Below are positions 32,093 through 44,205 of a stretch of DNA of 64,000 nucleotides, piece after piece. The notes beneath the pieces were generated by a model, which was not told the origin of the DNA, did not search any database, and saw only the letters and a list, made by a program, of their open reading frames with translations. Position 1 is the first letter of the stretch, and every line of letters begins with the position of its first letter. The position numbers and the translations under genes were made by a program. The stretch comes from Lithodes maja (taxonomy: Eukaryota; Arthropoda; Malacostraca; Decapoda; Lithodidae): assembly GCA_037953745.1 (NCBI GenBank), contig JBAKBP010004288.1, positions 1 through 64,000 of the forward strand, written 5' to 3'.

Positions 32093-34510
32093 ATGGAGTC
32101 GATATATTTTTGTGCTATCTAAAACTGTCCCAACCTCCCTGTACTTGGTCATAACTGCTGTGTGTGGTGCGTAAAGTGTCTCGACCAATCAAGGGGTAGA
32201 TGGCTAACTAAAACATGTAGGCCTACTCAGTGCTTCCAATTCAGAAACGGCCTTGTGACACATTCTGACTCAAAATGTAAGAGGGTATTGCTATCTATCA
32301 GATTCACTTTTAAGAACTATTGCCGGGAGGTAGCTCATAAAGCTCTCCAACTTGACGATCAATTGTTATCGGGGTTTTTGGACGATACGTCACCCGGCAG
32401 ACCCCAAAGGGCTGCATCTTCGCAGGCTTCTTCTACTGCTCCCCCGCCGCGGGCGAAGCAAAAAGTGGTTTCCAAAGAAATTATATCTACGGATGATTCT
32501 TCAGACTCTGCACCTCCCTCCCCCCGCCAGTCCAAAAGGACACCTACCTCCGATCAGGCAACCTCTCAGAAGTGACGCCCTTGCTCGAAGTTGCCTCATA
32601 ACAAACTTGCATCTCCTGGGACAGCTCAAACTGCCAAGAGACAGAAATCTGATTCTTCTTCACGCCCGAAGAGCCGGCCGAAGAAGGAATCCAAGGACTA
32701 AGGGCGTCCGGCGAAGCACCGTACCCCGGCACCAAAGACTGTTCTGACACCCAGCGGGTCTGGGATACACCTGTCGAGAGCTGATCGCCAGCAACTGTCT
32801 CCCCCTCGCCGACTCCCTTCTGTACCTGCATTAGACAACACTGTCTTCGGGCCACCAGCTTCACCTCGGATGGTTTAGATCTCCCGTTCTATCCAGAAGA
32901 AGTCTTACGCGATCCCCCGCCGGGCGGCGCCTCAAGAGTCTCCCGTTCAATTACTGGTGTTGCGAGAGGATCGTGGGCATTTCATTCCACTTGAGGACTC
33001 GCAACAAGAGTCTAGTTCCAACTTAGAGCAACCGGGTCGCTTATCTCCCATGGAACACTCACCGATACCTGATCTGGTGTGGATAGAAGAGCCTGAGCCG
33101 GAAGAGCAAGATCTTGCAGTTAGTGACATAGCCACCCGGTTCAAGGGGGTCTGTTCAGAGGCTTCACCAGCCTGGTTGTCAGGTGCCACTCCGCGTTTCG
33201 AGCAAACTGCCTAGGAAGAGAAAGTACCGTCTGGCCAACGGTGCTCTCCTCTACAAGAAGAAAGTTGGATTGATTTTGTAAAAAGTGTGAACGATGAGCG
33301 GAAGTTAAAGGTTTTCACTCCCTCGGCGCCGGCGCCGCGACCTCTAGGGCAGGCACAAGTCCTCCCGAATGTCTCACCTAGTCCCCATGTTGTTCCCGAA
33401 ATTATTAACGTCACTTCTGTCACTTCGGCATTGTTTACGTCTAAGTTAAATATTTTGACAGACTTAATTCCACCGCCTTTAGATAAATTATCCCTTATCC
33501 CAAAATGCCCTATGCCACTTCTTTTTTGTGAAGACAAGTCATGGGTGGTCGTGAAGCCCACTCGTCCGGAGGTCGCGCAACCGACGGTCACCGGAAAGCT
33601 CCTGGTGCCGGAACATTGGTTTATTGAGAAGAGTGAGGCCAAGAAACTGAGGGCTAAGAACCAAGCAAGGGATATTCTTGATGTTATTATTAAGGATATT
33701 CCCAATATTTATAATCCTGAACACTACATATATTCCCATTCCCCGGCTGTACTCCAAGCATCATCAGTTAAATTTTACTCAGATTGGTCAAAGTCAGATG
33801 GACTGAACGATAACAAATTGTTGTAAGGGATCACCCCGGAACTAAAATCCCCCCCCCACCCCCACCCCGCCCGGGATTATTCTGTTCTTCCGCTACTTCA
33901 TATTGAAGGTGTGGGTTCGGGGCTGTGGAATGGCTGGGAGAAAGAGGCCCAGCTTTTTGCCAGTTATATCACTAATAAGAGTAGTCACCAACTCCCGCCG
34001 GAAGATCACCATTGGTTTTCCATGCCAGTGGCCCAGGTGGAGGCAGTACCACAGTGTTTATTGAACTTCTTGTGTGCTCCTAAGCTGTCTTTGCGTCAAT
34101 TGGCGGAGTTGTTTTGTATACCTACCCCAGTTTCATTTCGACAAAGACTATAAGATGAGACAAAAAACCTGAAGGTTGCTTTCGCAGTTCCTAGTCAGTT
34201 GACAGCTAGCTAAGTCGCGAGCTCGTACGTCTGAGGCGGTGCCAGAGAGCAACACCCATAAGGCACTATCTCTGACAAGGCGTCTCTTATTGTAGAACTC
34301 TGTTCAGAACCTTGCGATATTCGTACAGCTCTTTACGAGGCCGTACAAGTGCGACAGGACCTCAGAGTTTATCTGTCTAAGAAACTGCCAGAGGAGATGG
34401 GTAGAAAATTAATAATATCCGAAGTGCTAATCCCTACCCTTGTTTCCCTAGATGCCTGGCACACAGTTAATTGTTTGTTAGACTCGCCGCGCCATAGCTT
34501 CTAAGCCGAA
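32093..34510 (+). pseudogene. gag: DIRS copy 2 gag
   Basis: A start at 32093 is followed by an in-frame TAA. The frame then gives the CVKCL finger and AHKALQLDDQLL (32162-32575), and homologous blocks continue in other frames at 32957-33214 and 33287-33826 (LIPPPLDK, LVPEHWFIE, FYSDWSKSDG) and at about 34290-34500 (EAVQVRQDLRVYL). A C tract at 33849-33872 and several frame changes mark it as a pseudogene. Confidence 0.78.
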
Positions 34511-34974
34511 GAGTGGTTCATCAGCACATAAGCCTGCACAAGTTAAGAGTCATGCATGTGGATCCTTTCAGTCACCACAGTCTAGCAAGGCTCAACCCTG
34601 TCCATGAAGCAGTGGCACAGCCAGGGGCCGCGGTCAGGTTAGGGGTCGTGGGAGGTGGGTTAGATGTCAGTCGAGGGGTAAATCCAGCTGTGATGGTAGA
34701 GCCTCTCTTCCCAGTAACCAATCATCTGAGTCAACACCTACCCAGTCAAAAAAATGAAGGACCATGATGCTCTCTCACTACCAGGGCCTACCAAAGGCGA
34801 GGTGGATCCGAGTGTAGCTCTGCTGGACAAGGCCAGTTTCGTAAATGGCAGCTTCCGGGAATGTTATCGGGCAAGGCCCCCTGGACATGCGCCAGAACAG
34901 TAGTGTGAAAGGGCCTCTCATGGAGGTGGACCCGGCACCCTCATTTACATCGACCACTAGAGTTAAACCCTGTT

Positions 34975-36300
34975 TCTTTATAGGTGAGAACACTAATCCA
35001 AGAGATGGTAGACAAGCGCATAAGTGTTCAGGCAACTCAGTCCTCCCAGTTTATACATCCCGGTTATTCTTGGTGCCAAAGAGGACAGCGATCACAAGAG
35101 GCCGGTCATAGACCTGTCTTCCCTGAACCGATATATTCACAATCAGTCATTCAGGATGCTGACGGTGAATCAGATCAGGCTGACACTGTCACCGCAAGGC
35201 TGGATGTGTTCCTTGGATCTAACAGATGCCTACTGGCACGTCCCCATAAACAAACGGTTTCAAAAGTACCTGGCTCTGCGCCAAGGGAATCAAACGTTTG
35301 TCTTCCAAAGGATGCCCTTTGGCCTAAATCTTGCACCTTGTATTTTCACAAAATTAGTCCGACAGTCTCTACTACCACTGCTACACCAGGGAGTCAACAT
35401 CATATGGTATCTCAACGATTGGTTAGTGGTAGCAAATTCCAAAATGTCATGCCTCCAACATGTACAACTAGTAATTTCCCATGTTCGCACTATGGGGTTC
35501 AAGGTGAACTTGGCAAAGTCTAATCTTGTACCCACGAGAACTATCCAGTCGGTGAGCCTGCTATGGGACACAGAACACTTATCCCTGAGTCAAAGTGCAG
35601 ACAACCGACAGAGGTTTCGCAAGAAACTCTTAAAATTTTTGCACTCAATGACAACCACAAGGAGGGTGTGGGAGTCTCTCATGGGCTCACTCAACTGGAT
35701 CAGATGACGGTCCCGTTAGGACGGCTGAAGGTCAAGAGGTTAATTTAGGAGGGAAACAAGCATTTCCCTCTTTTGCCGGATGGAGAGCTATGGACAATCC
35801 CGAAGTTAATCCACAACCTACTGGCGTACTGGGCGAAGCCGGAAATATCGCACTCAATAATGGCATGGACGTCTCCTCCGCCGACGATCTGGGTCAACTA
35901 GGATGCATCCGGTACCCTGGGATGGGGGTACCAGTCGAATCTGGGCCATCAGGGTCAGGGTCTGTGGTCCAGGTACAAGATCTTCACATGAAAGCCATGG
36001 AACGTCCCTCATTTCTTTCTGCAAGAGCACGGCTCAACTCTCGTGGGAAAGTCATTAGCCTTCAGAATGGACAATCTGAATGCAGTAACATGAATTCAGA
36101 AGCAGGGGTCAGCGAGATCTCAAGTGTTACAAAGGTTGTCGGAAGAAATATTTCGCTTGGCCAAAAAGCTAGAGATTTATCTCTACGCCACTTATCTGCC
36201 CGGAGTTGCAAATATCTGGGCAGATGCTCTGTCTCGGAGACAGAGCACACTAGTAGAATGGTCCCTAAAGCAAACCGTCTTTCAAAAGATGATTTTTTTT
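34975..36300 (+). pseudogene. DIRS copy 2 RT and RNase H
   Basis: The RT frame at 35024-35707 carries RPVIDLSSLNRY, GWMCSLDLTDAYWHVP and MPFGLNLAPCIFTK. The catalytic motif reads YLND instead of YLDD. RNase H words occur at 36150-36260 (NIWADALSRRQS). The sequence ends in a T run and the recombinase is lost. Confidence 0.82.
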
Positions 36301-36523
36301 TTTTTTCTATATTCCAACTACTCCCTCTCGGGCATAGGCTGAGAGCCTGCACACTCAACCACTGAACACAGTGAGGCCTTGTTCCAGTCTAGGGAGTGAG
36401 ACATGCGAAGCACCCCGGCCCGAAGCAACTCCATCTCTGAAGCTGCTGAGACGATTAAGAGGGGGAGAAGGGTGCGGGGAGAAATAAAAGTAGTGACAGT
36501 ATGAATAATATTGATATTAATAA
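36301..36523. other. Unassigned sequence after DIRS copy 2
   Basis: Short non-coding stretch; nothing recognised. Confidence 0.4.
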
Positions 36524-36531
36524 TAATGGAA

Positions 36532-36564
<33 letters not shown>

Positions 36565-36566
36565 CA
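36524..36566. repeat. (AAT)n microsatellite
   Basis: An uninterrupted run of about a dozen AAT units. Confidence 0.95.
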
Positions 36567-36699
36567 TAATTGAAGTTGCAAGCAACGTTGTCCGGGCTTC
36601 GAGCAGTTTTGCACGCCGGGTATTGTGTTTGATACAAGAGCTGTGTCACAGATATCAAAAGATCATTTAACTTATCGGGCATGGAGAAACTACCGAAGG

Positions 36700-38059
36700 A
36701 ACAGATTGTAGCCATTTTGGCTGTGGACATTTAGGAGTGTAGTTCTTTTGGTTGTGGCCGTTGATGAGCGTGGCTGTTTTCTGGTTGTGGCCATGTATGA
36801 GTTTGGCCATGAATATTGTGATTATTTTATAATTCTGACTTGTTTCAGACTTTGTGGCATTGTCCTTATATAATTAGGTTATTACTTCAGCATTACTAAA
36901 TACAATAATGTACTCTACTTTATTATATGTTTTGAGCGCTTTTTACCAAAAGTAACCTAGATATTGTTTGATTATCCAGAAGTCTTAGAAATAAGCTGAC
37001 ATGGAGGTGATTCACATAATATGTACAGTAGATATATTATTTTGCTAGGAATAGCTATATTATGGCCTAGATGTTGAAATATGATCATGTATATAGAAAA
37101 GTTGTATAATTTGAGCATTACTACATAATGAAAAGAACTTAAATTTAAGTAAAGTATATAGCGTAAATAATGTATAATTATATGGAGGTGACACATTCGT
37201 GTATATATTTTATAGTGTAGGTGTAGATAGTTAGGGCAAGTTAACGATTAAGTGTGAATATGAAATATGTGGCCGTTCTAATTGTGGCTGTTTATGAGTG
37301 TGGCCATTTTGGTCATTAAGAAAGGTGGCCATTTTGGTTGTCGTCGTTAATGAGTGTGGACATTAAGGAGTGTAGCCATTTTGGTTGTGACTGATAAGGT
37401 GTATGGCCTTTAAAGAGCGGCAATTCTGGTTGTGACCGTTAAGGAGTGTAGGCATTTTAGAGTGTGGCCGGTTTGGATTTGGCCATGGACTGGCCATTAA
37501 CCCTTCCTCCCCGGGCTGTCTTACCAAATGACGGTCGCCCCTACCCGGGCGATATGGCTGAAAAACTTCTAGGCCTAGGCTACCGTATTTATGTTTATTT
37601 TCACTGCTAGAACTTTCCCACTCATCTATAATCTTAGTGCGGTTTTCAATCTGTATTTTGGCATTGAGTAGAGCTCTGTAAGTCAACTGGTTCAGTTGTG
37701 ATGACGATTTCAGTGGAGCAAATATTGCAGAGATGTTGCCAATATGGGGGCTTTTTAGACATTAATTTCGTCATGACGTCAGAACAATAACATTGAGGAG
37801 TCTTCTCCTTCTTGTTTTCGGAGGTGCGGTGACGAACGCTTGGGTTTATTGACATACGTCGTACGCACAGCGTTCGGACCAAGCTTAATTAGGCTATTAA
37901 GCTCATTTCTTAGATAAGGCATACCGGGTAGCGGCCCTTCTTTCGTGCTGTCCTTACCTAAGGCAGACCGGGTAGGAAGGGTTAAGGAATGTAGCCATTT
38001 TGTTTGTGAATTTTAAGGAGTGTGGCCATTTAGGAGTGTCTTTTTTGGTTGTGACCATT
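36700..38059 (+). repeat. Degenerate GTGTGGCCATTTTGG minisatellite
   Basis: Imperfect units of roughly 30 bp, of the form GAGTGTGGCCATTTTGGTTG with GTGACCATTAAG, at 36700-36800, 37265-37500 and 37985-38060, and again at 40865-40905 beyond a LINE. 36800-37260 has only weak traces. A piggyBac MITE and a LINE have inserted in it. Confidence 0.75.
37501..37981. mobile_element. piggyBac MITE (481 bp), same family as 46265-49973
   Basis: Flanked by TTAA (37497-37500, 37982-37985). The ends CCCTTCCTCCCCGGGCTGTC and, inverted, CCCTTCCTACCCGGTCTGCC match the autonomous element in this window, as do about 70 bp inside each end (GGCATACCGGGT, CTGTCCTTACCTAAGGCAG). There is no transposase. It is very likely mobilised by the autonomous family. 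Confidence 0.92.
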
Positions 38060-38072
38060 AAGGAGTGTAAGG

Positions 38073-40848
38073 GAAATACTGTAGACGAAGTATGGAAAGG
38101 TACAAGAGACTCCATGATTAAAGCAGCTGAGAAAGTATGTGGGAAGAAAACCTTTAAAATGTGGAAGAAGAAAGGTAACGCATGGTTTAGTAAAGAGATA
38201 GAAGAAATAGTGAAAAAGAAGAAAGAGTTCAGAAAGAGTATGCTGCAAAAGAATATACCTAGAGAAACTAGAGATGCGAGGAAAGAAGAATATACAAATT
38301 TGAAACAAAGAGTGAAGAGGGCGATACAAGACGCAAAAAGGAAGACAGATGAGGCATATGGGAGAAAGATTAGTGAACAGTTTCTGAATGACAGGAAAGC
38401 ATACTACAGAGCTGTGAAAGAAGCCAGAGGGAAGAAGACTGAGAGTGGCTCAGGTGGTAGGATGAGGGATATGAATGGGGAAGTGGTAGAGGGTGATGGT
38501 GTGGTGAAAGTATGGAAAGATCATTTTAGTAGCTTAGCTGTAAAGAGTAGGGGGAAGGCAAAGATCTCATCCATAGGAATGGAGAGAGGTAGAATAAACA
38601 GGGTAGTTGAAAGCCAGATAAGCAGAGAAGAAGTAAAAGAAGCAATCAATAGACTTAAAATGGACAAAGCTGCTGGAGTAGATAACATCCCAGGTGAAAT
38701 GCTGAGATATGGAGGAGAAGAAGCTATTGACATAATGCATAGGTTATGTAAATTAGCATGGGAAAAGGAAAGTGTACCAGAGGACTGGAGGAAAGCAGTG
38801 ATAGTACCCTTGTACAAAGGGAAGGGTAGTAAAGAAGAGTGTAAGAATTATAGGGGAATTAGCTTGCTTAGCATACCTGGAAAGGTACACGCAAGAGTAG
38901 TAACACAGAGGCTACAGAAGAAATCGGATGACAAAATAGGCGAGGAACAGGGAGGTTTCAGAAAGGGCAGGGGCTGCGTTGACCAGATAGCCTCAATGCG
39001 ATTGTTGGTAGAGAAGTATCTGGCCAAAAACAGAAAACTCTATGCAGCATTCATGGATTTGGAAAAAGCCTACGACAAAGTAGACTGGGAGGGCCTGTGG
39101 GATGTGTTAACAGTATATGGTGTGGGAGGAAAGTTGCTAATGGCAGTAAAATCTTTTTATAGGAATGCAATGGCAAATGTGAAGGTAGGGGATAAGTTAA
39201 GTGAAAGTTTTGAGGTCAATGTAGGTGTAAGACAGGGATGTGTTATGTCAGCTTGGTTGTTCAATATATACATGGATGGAGTGATTAGGGAATGTAGGGC
39301 TGTATCAATGGGTGTGGGAGCTAGACTGGAATCAGAGGGAAGAGCATGGAAGATTTTAACATGCCTATATGCGGACGATGCAGTCCTGTTGGCGGAAAAT
39401 GCTGAAGAACTTCAGAGAGTGGTCACTGACTTTGACAGGGTATGTGAAAAGAGAAAGTTAAAGGTCAATGTAGGGAAATGTAAGGAAATGGTGTTTGAGA
39501 GAAGAATGCATGAAACTATAGATTTTAAGGAAAAATATAGAATCAAGAAAGAACACAAGAAAAGTTGTAAAATAAAATTGAAAAATGAAGTACTAGAAGA
39601 GGTTGAAAGTTTCAAGTATTTGGGAGCTGTACTATGCAAATAGTACAGGTAGTACTGTAATAGTACTGTGAGTCAGGTACAAGGGGAGATAGAAGGGCAG
39701 GAAGACCCCCATTGAGATGGAGAGACTGTGTAAGAAAGGCTTTGGATGATAGAGGAATGACTATAGATCAGGCAGGGGAAGTGGTGGTGGACAGGAGTGA
39801 ATGGAGAATGCTTGTGAATAGTTGAGTGAACACGTGGTCATTTGGAGTAAGGGGTCGGGCGCAAGTTCGACTAGATAATAGTCCATCAGGCGCCTGGCCC
39901 GGGGGGACGATTAATATGAAGGGTGTGCCTGGAAGTGTGGTGGGAGGGCTTGTGGATTTGGCTCCGCTGCATGTCTGCCTGCCGAGATCGGAACCTCTCC
40001 GGGTGGTCAGGGGCTGGGGGAGTGCTGGAGCGACCTTGGTAACCCTGGTCTCTGGGTCTTCTCCTGGGTGACCTGGATGTGTGTGAGTTTGTGTTTTTTA
40101 TCTGTGTTTATTTTTTGTTTTATGTTGTTTTGTGTTTTCCCTGTTCTTGCTCTGTCTTGAGTCGGCTACCCCCAAAATGGGGATTGGGCCTGAGCATATA
40201 TATAGATAGATAGATAGACTATGCAAATATGGTAAAATGGAGAATGAGATAAAAGAGAGAAAAATGCAAGGGAGAAAAGTGATTGGAGAACTTGATAGTA
40301 TTCTCAAAGGAAGAATGGTTAGCCAGGAAGTCAAAAAGTCACTGAGAAACAGTATGCTGCTCCCAACACTCTCGTATGGAAGCGAGATATGGACGGCAAG
40401 TGACGAGGACCTCTTCAAACTAAGAGCTGTGGAGATGAGCTTTTTCAGAATGGCAGCTGGCATGAATAGGCTAGATGGGCCAAGTAATAGGGAAGTGTAC
40501 GAGTCCTTTGGAATGGAAGAGCAGGCTTTGGGCATTGATTGTGGTGTGGTTGAGTGGATAAAGAGAAGTACTTTGAGGTGGTATGGTCATGTTCAGAGAA
40601 TGGATGAAGACAGAATGCCAAGAAAGATATATGGGAGTCAGGTGAGTGGAACCGCTAGTAGTGGGAGACCACCTATGGTATGGGAAAAGAAAGTGGAAAA
40701 CTATATTGAAGAAAAACTTCCACGTAGTGGAAGGGGCATTGTGGCACGGGCAAAGGAGGCATGTCTTGACAAAGTAGCTTGGAGACGTTTCTGTCATGGC
40801 CATCCTCTAGTGGGGGTTTCCCAGGGGGAAGCAAGGCGTCGGAGATGA
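38073..40848 (+). pseudogene. RTE-like reverse transcriptase, 5'-truncated and interrupted
   Basis: The frame from the left junction to 39642 gives a basic N-terminal linker and RT motifs (DKAAGVDNIPGEML, YRGISLLSIPGK, GGFRKGRGCVDQ, FMDLEKAYDKVD, GVRQGCVMSAWLF, LYADDAVLL). After the 575 bp insert and duplicated target it resumes at 40230 with the C-terminal part (LPTLSYGSEIW, RWYGHVQRMDEDRMP) to a stop at 40848. Without the insert the two parts are in register. The endonuclease is missing because of 5' truncation, as is usual after incomplete target-primed reverse transcription. Confidence 0.9.
39643..40217 (+). mobile_element. 5'-truncated LINE 3' end nested in the LINE
   Basis: Flanked by a perfect 12 bp duplication ACTATGCAAATA (39631-39642, 40218-40229). 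It begins in the last codons of an RTE-like ORF (GRPPLRWRDCVRKAL, stop near 39823), has a 3' UTR and ends in (GATA)n at 40203-40217. It is a different subfamily from its host. Confidence 0.92.
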
Positions 40849-40875
40849 TGATGATGATGATGAAGGAGTGTAAGG

Positions 40876-41489
40876 TTTTAAGAGTGTGGCCATTTTGGTA
40901 GTTCTTAAGCTAGCCTAGTTTTAAAGAAATGGGCAGTTAGGATATGACAGGGAATGAAAAAGCTGTTCATTCATAGGTGTGTTATGACTTTTCCATTTGC
41001 CTTAACTAAAAACTTAAACTGTCAGTACCTGTGACGTCATTTTCATTATATTCCAGCAATTATTCATATGATTATATAAAGTTTATGAAGGGCGGCTACT
41101 AATTATAAGGCGACAGACTATCTGAATTTATCCTTTTAGCTACTATATATCCCTCCCAAGCTTCATAACTCTGCTATGGATGTTTGATGGAATTCCACAC
41201 ACTTGTCAACTATACTGAGCATGGCAGTGGTAGTTTGACATGTGTGGTGCCTCTATGTAAGGCAGGGTATTTTCCTGCCTTAACACCTTGGAACATTGGG
41301 TTCGGATTAGAAGGGGAGACTAGGGAAACTACCCATCACTGCCAACAAAACCCCTATATTGATGATTCTTCCGATCCTGTACTACCCACAATGCTGAGGT
41401 AAGTTTCCACTCCACGTAACATAATTACCAGTTAAAATTTAATCGTTCCAGGCCGAAGGGATTTCAGCTATCATGAATAGCTGTACATT
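40876..41489. other. Unassigned sequence
   Basis: One degenerate unit of the GGCCATTTTGG minisatellite near 40890, then sequence with no recognisable gene. A 72-codon frame at 41184-41402 has no known motif. Confidence 0.4.
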
Positions 41490-43060
41490 TTTAGATGAAG
41501 TGGTGGTTATATATGAAAATATTGGTGTATGGTAAGTATTGTGAGCAAGTAACAAATACCATTTGTGAGATGGGTTGGGTGTGAAAGAGATCTGTCTTGT
41601 GTGGGCCAGTTGGCTCTCTGCAGAACCCCATTTTATTATGTTCATATTTCTTACAATTGTATCTTGGTTTCAGGTTTATAATAACATGGGTGTATAGTAA
41701 GTAGTGTAAGTAACAGATGACGTTTATGAGATGGGTTGGGTGTGAAAGGGATCTGCCTTGTGTAGGCCACTTGGCTTTTGCAGACTCCCATTTCATCTTG
41801 CTTGCATGTGGAAGGGATCTGCCTCATTTGTACCGGTGTAACAAGAGAGAGAGAGTTTCCATAGAGTTACGATAGACCTCCGGACCGTATGGGCTGGCAG
41901 GCCCTGGCTGAAGCCTCCACGTCTACTCTCAGGATTCTCGCAGAGTCTCCAGACAGACAGACAGACAGAGACAGAGAGAGAGAGAGAGAGATAACGAGAA
42001 AGAAAGAAAGAGAGAGAGAGATTGGCTGTGTAAGGGATCTGCCTTTCTCGTAACAGAATTGTAGATATGTGAAGTAGGCTACCGATTGCTATAATGGGAT
42101 CAAGAACAATAAAGAGCTTCAAAATAAAATTAGATAGGCATATGGACGAGATGGGTTGGGTGTGAAAGTGATCTGCCTTGTGTGGGCCACTTGTTTCTCT
42201 GCAGATTCCCAAATTGCAAGTGTAAAGGATCTGCCTCATTTGTACTGGTGTGCAAACAAACAAGAGCGAGAGAGGGAAAGATTGGCTATGCTAGGAATCT
42301 GCCTCTATTTGTTTAGTAACAGAGTTATAGATATGTGGAATAGGCTAGCGAGTGCTATAGTGGGATCAAGAACAATAAGGGTTCAACATAAAATTAGATA
42401 GGGCGAGATGGGTTGCGTGTGAAAGGGATCTGCCGTGTGTGGGCCAATCGGCTCTCTGCAGACTCCCATTTTCTTATTTGTCTTATTTCTCATTTGTTAG
42501 ATAGAGAGAGGAAGAAAGAGAAGCATGGCGAGAGAGAATAGAATGTTGTAAACGTACGGAAGACAGCGATAAATGAGAGAGAGAGAGCGCGGGAGCGGGA
42601 TGGGTTGAGTGTGAAAGGGATCTTCCGTGTGTGGGCTAATCGGCTCTCTGCAGACTCCCATTTTCCTATGTTCTCATTTGTGAGAGAGAGAGAGAGAGCA
42701 TGGAGAGAGAGACTAGGATGTAATCGTAAGGAAGACAGCGATAAATGAGAGAGAGAAAGAGAGAGCTGCCTAATTTGTATAGCAGTGCAAACAAACAAGA
42801 GCAAAAGAGAGAGTGATTAGCTGTGTAAGGGATTTGGTTCTATTCGTTTGGCAACAGAGTTGTATATATGTGGAATAGGCTACCGAGTGCTATAGTGGTA
42901 TCAAGAACAATAGAGGTTATAGAGCTTCAACAAAAAATTAGGTAGGACGAGATGGGTTGGGTGTGAAACGGATCTGCCGTTTGTGGGCCAATCGGCTCTC
43001 TGCAGACTCCCGTTTTCATATGTTCTAATGATCTCATTTGTGAGAGAGAGACTGAGACTA
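41490..43060 (+). repeat. Array of LINE 3'-end segments with GA microsatellites
   Basis: At least six copies (about 41565, 41725, 42145, 42405, 42595 and 42945) of a segment containing GATGGGTTG, GATCTGCC, GTGTGGGCCA and CTCTGCAGACTCCCATTTT. In three of them the upstream part reads like the end of a LINE ORF (NRVIDMWNRL, SRTI, KIKLDRHMDEMGW). Runs of GAGA of variable length separate the copies, which are spaced irregularly from about 160 to 420 bp. Confidence 0.75.
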
Positions 43061-43309
43061 TGTTGACCACCGCCATATCCCTCCATAAGGCCAAATGCCA
43101 CTGGGCTCTCCAGTTTTGTCAACAAATCTCAACCCCTCTCTTTGTCTCTCTTATTCCTACCCTATTATGTACTGTTTATGGGCTAGTTATTAGTGTTCAC
43201 TCTTCACATAGGTCTCCTGCTACTTCTGCATGCATACAAAATAACATGAAAGTGACCAATATGCGCAAAATAAAGATATAAATCTCCTATATCGGGGTCC
43301 CTTCTATAA

Positions 43310-43336
43310 CTCCACCCCCCCCCCCCCCCTCCCCCA
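43310..43336. repeat. C-rich homopolymer tract
   Basis: About 20 C residues broken by a T, in non-coding sequence. Confidence 0.9.
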
Positions 43337-43439
43337 TGCTCCTCCCTAGCCCTAGGTTCCCATCACTCTTTCCTTCAATCTCGCCATAATGTTTGCATAT
43401 TTATCGCGTTTATTGTCTATGTGAGGCTTAATTAATGCT

Positions 43440-43665
43440 GTGTAATATTAATATCAAACGTCAAACATCGAGTTATTGTCAGTACCATTTTTTACATTCA
43501 AGTACCGGGTACCTTCTTGACATTCAAATTGGACATCCGAATATCGAATGTCAAATATCGGGCTATTGTCAGTAGCCTACCTTTTTTTTTATTCAAATTT
43601 TGAATATCAAACATCAAACATCTAGCTACTGTCAGTATCTTTTTTGACATTCAAAATGGACATTA
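43440..43665. repeat. Three imperfect tandem units with TGTCAGTA
   Basis: Three units of about 85 bp share AATATCAAACATCAAACATC, then GAG/GGG/TAGCTATTGTCAGTA, a T run and GACATTCAAA with a following GGACAT. Copies two and three are the closest pair. Confidence 0.75.
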
Positions 43666-43800
43666 CTGTAGGATTTGTTGTTTACACCATACCCGTAAGG
43701 AGGGTTATGAAGATACAATTTTATTTTCAACCATCTTGACAATTTTACCAACACACTTAAGCTTCATTAGATGCTGAAATAGCTTCTCAAATATCTGCAC

Positions 43801-43862
43801 CCAGGCCGTGAATCAACCCGGGACCCTTGGCTTATGAGGCAGGCATGTTACCACGAGACTAA
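43801..43862 (-). repeat. tRNA-derived SINE head
   Basis: On the minus strand AGTCTCGTGGTAACATGCC resembles a Pol III A box and GGTTGATTC (43810-43818) a B box, with TGCCTCATAAG where the anticodon arm would be. The acceptor stem does not close, so it is a SINE or tRNA pseudogene, not a working tRNA. A 40 bp near-repeat (TGTAGGATTTG...ACACCAT...GTAAGGAGGG) lies on both sides at 43673 and 44200. Confidence 0.55.
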
Positions 43863-44205
43863 TAAAAGTACCTCACTTAGCCTGGTAGTCTAAGTGTATT
43901 TTGGCATAGAGTTCAGTTTAGGATAACCTATTTTCACTGACTTTACATCACTTCAACATCGGGATAGCGAAGGCTCCGAACAATCAGAGAGGAACTAAGC
44001 CTGAGCCGAAACGACCGTGAGTCCTTCAGAGAGATGGGTAGGGAGGAGAGAGTTATCCTACTGAGCGTGCTACCACACACTAGAATGGCCCAGTAACCAA
44101 CTCGTAAGGAGAACTGGCAACTCCCCACACACAACCCCAGTTTTGTTTTCACAAGTCTCACAACACTCCTAGTTTTCTCCTGGCCCCTTACTTTCCCTGT
44201 AGGAT

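Larger units (their letters stand above)
32093..36300 (+). mobile_element. DIRS-type retrotransposon (copy 2), 3'-truncated
   Basis: Gag, RT and RNase H fragments in the same order as copy 1 but on plus and more decayed. The element stops at a T run (36290-36306) inside the region after RNase H, and no tyrosine recombinase is present. Confidence 0.8.
38073..40862 (+). mobile_element. 5'-truncated RTE-like LINE with a nested LINE tail
   Basis: Bounded by a perfect 13 bp duplication AAGGAGTGTAAGG (38060-38072, 40863-40875). It starts inside the ORF after the endonuclease and ends in a (GAT)n tail. The ORF is split at 39642 by another LINE fragment. Confidence 0.93.

Noticed and set aside
41940..42030. 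CRISPR-like array from the GACAGACAGACAGA and GAGA runs
   Set aside because: Simple microsatellites in a eukaryotic genome, with no spacer-repeat structure.
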